A stretch of DNA of 64,000 bases from Crossiella cryophila (lineage in GTDB: Bacteria; Actinomycetota; Actinomycetes; Mycobacteriales; Pseudonocardiaceae), in NCBI RefSeq assembly GCF_014204915.1, contig NZ_JACHMH010000001.1, forward strand, positions 2,108,001 through 2,172,000, written 5' to 3'. Positions 63,380 to 64,000 of the stretch are shown here, one piece after another; positions within the stretch are counted from its first letter, which is position 1, and the number at the start of each line of letters is the position of its first letter. The position numbers were made by a program, and so were the translations under genes. The notes beneath the pieces are model-generated. The model was given only the letters and a program-made list of their open reading frames with translations, was not told where the DNA came from and ran no database searches.

Positions 63380-64000
63380 TTAGGCGGCGTCTAGGGAGCC
63401 GGCGGTCCAGAGGCGGGTGTAGGCGCCGCCCATGGCGAGGAGTTGGGTGTGGGTGCCTTCCTCTTCGATGCGGCCGTTGGCGAGGACCACGATGCGGTCC
63501 GCTCGGGCGGCGGTGGCCAGGCGGTGGGCGACCACGAAGGTGGTGCGTTCGCCGCTGAGGCGGTCGCTGGCGTCCAGGACGGCGGCTTCGGTGGCCGGGT
63601 CGAGGGCGGCGGTGGCCTCGTCCAGGAGCAGCAGGTCCGGGTCCACCAGGCGGGCTCTGGCCAGGGCGACGAGTTGGCGCTGGCCAGCGGAGAGGCCCTG
63701 GCCGCGTTCGCCAACCGGCTGGCGGAAGCCCGCGCGCAGGCCGGCGATCATGGGTAGCGCGCCGACCGAGCGGGCGGCTGCCTCCAGGTCGGCCGGGGTG
63801 GATTCCGTTCTGCCGTAACCGATGTTGCCCGCCACGTCGCCGGTGAACAGGTGTGCCTCCTGCGGCACCACGCCCAGCCTGCCGCGGTAGCCGGGCAGGT
63901 CGTAGGCGCGGATGTCCACGCCGTCGACCAGCACCGCGCCCTGCGTGGCGTCGTAGAACCGGGCGATCAGCTTGACCAGGGTGGACTTGCCAGCGCCGGT
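63380..64000 (-). CDS. ABC exporter ATP-binding domain, 5' end outside window
   Basis: C-terminal part of an ABC-transporter ATPase, of the exporter (fused permease-ATPase) type judging by its motifs. The frame is open to the window edge, where TGAGKSTLVKLIARFYDATQG is the Walker A region. It continues with the Q-loop VVPQEAHLFTGDVAGNIGYG, signature LSAGQRQLVALARA, Walker B LLLLDEATAALDP and switch His in VVAHRLATA. It ends EEEGTHTQLLAMGGAYTRLW. A heterodimeric multidrug or peptide exporter is likely. Divergent partners cannot be judged because the gene leaves the window. Confidence 0.88.
   Translation of the reverse strand, partial: TGAGKSTLVKLIARFYDATQGAVLVDGVDIRAYDLPGYRGRLGVVPQEAHLFTGDVAGNIGYGRTESTPADLEAAARSVGALPMIAGLRAGFRQPVGERGQGLSAGQRQLVALARARLVDPDLLLLDEATAALDPATEAAVLDASDRLSGERTTFVVAHRLATAARADRIVVLANGRIEEEGTHTQLLAMGGAYTRLWTAGSLDAA

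Noticed and set aside
63123-63383. Small proteins encoded in the 22-bp repeat region (for example MLAVLVRRVGR-type peptides)
   Set aside because: Frames are open on both strands because of the repeats and GC content; starts lack ribosome-binding sites and no family is recognised.

Overview
The window is high-GC actinomycete chromosome, most likely from the Pseudonocardiales (inference). The evidence is gene content: a sigR-rsrA-pdtaS-whiB1 block with the 24-residue ribosomal protein bL37, a Kgd-type 2-oxoglutarate enzyme, nickel superoxide dismutase with its protease, and a WS/DGAT acyltransferase. GTG starts, 4-base ATGA overlaps and short convergent overlaps are common. No rRNA, tRNA or CRISPR array was seen.

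Layout. 1-13 kb: a truncated WS/DGAT acyltransferase, a DUF6912 protein, pruA, three paralogous lipoproteins, rsgA-aroA, a PadR regulator with its HAAS membrane protein, an SRAP protein, a hydrolase, PPK2 and ybaK. 13-18 kb: the thiol-stress and redox block sigR-rsrA, bL37, pdtaS and whiB1, followed by a diacylglycerol-kinase-like protein. It carries an exact SigR-type promoter and a CRP-like site. 18-26 kb: transporter, LysR regulator, a cyclodipeptide-synthase-like protein without its catalytic residues, small enzymes, sodN/sodX, a sugar epimerase and malic enzyme. 26-36 kb: a five-PAS GGDEF-EAL protein, a Tat-type hydrolase, a branched-polyamine-synthase-like protein and a four-gene glycine-betaine/choline-type ABC operon. 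36-45 kb: histidine utilisation (IclR regulator, hutH, hutU, an M20 hydrolase, hutF, hutI) interrupted by a solo tnpB. 45-49 kb: pentapeptide-repeat protein, secreted peptide, two-component system, P-loop protein, aldo/keto reductase. 49.9-56.7 kb: a restriction/defence-like island (Vsr, XRE-GHKL ATPase, two unknown proteins, two C5 methyltransferase-family proteins). 56.7-64 kb: FAD oxidoreductase with a WYL regulator, DUF6104, kgd and a truncated ABC exporter.

The most unusual signal is a pair of roughly 163-bp quasi-palindromes (17788-17949 and 37919-38082). Each folds into one hairpin with arms of about 79 bp. The copies share the inner arms. In the outer arms, six positions differ between copies with the paired base changed as well, and most remaining mismatches are G-U pairs on one strand. 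This looks like an undescribed structured RNA or a mobile palindrome family; one copy lies inside the hut operon and contains the hutH stop codon. Other points of interest are the tnpB lacking the RuvC-II glutamate segment, the catalytically altered cyclodipeptide-synthase homologue, the GHKL/Vsr island with a methyltransferase lacking its Pro-Cys motif, and a 22-bp-phased inverted repeat array upstream of kgd.
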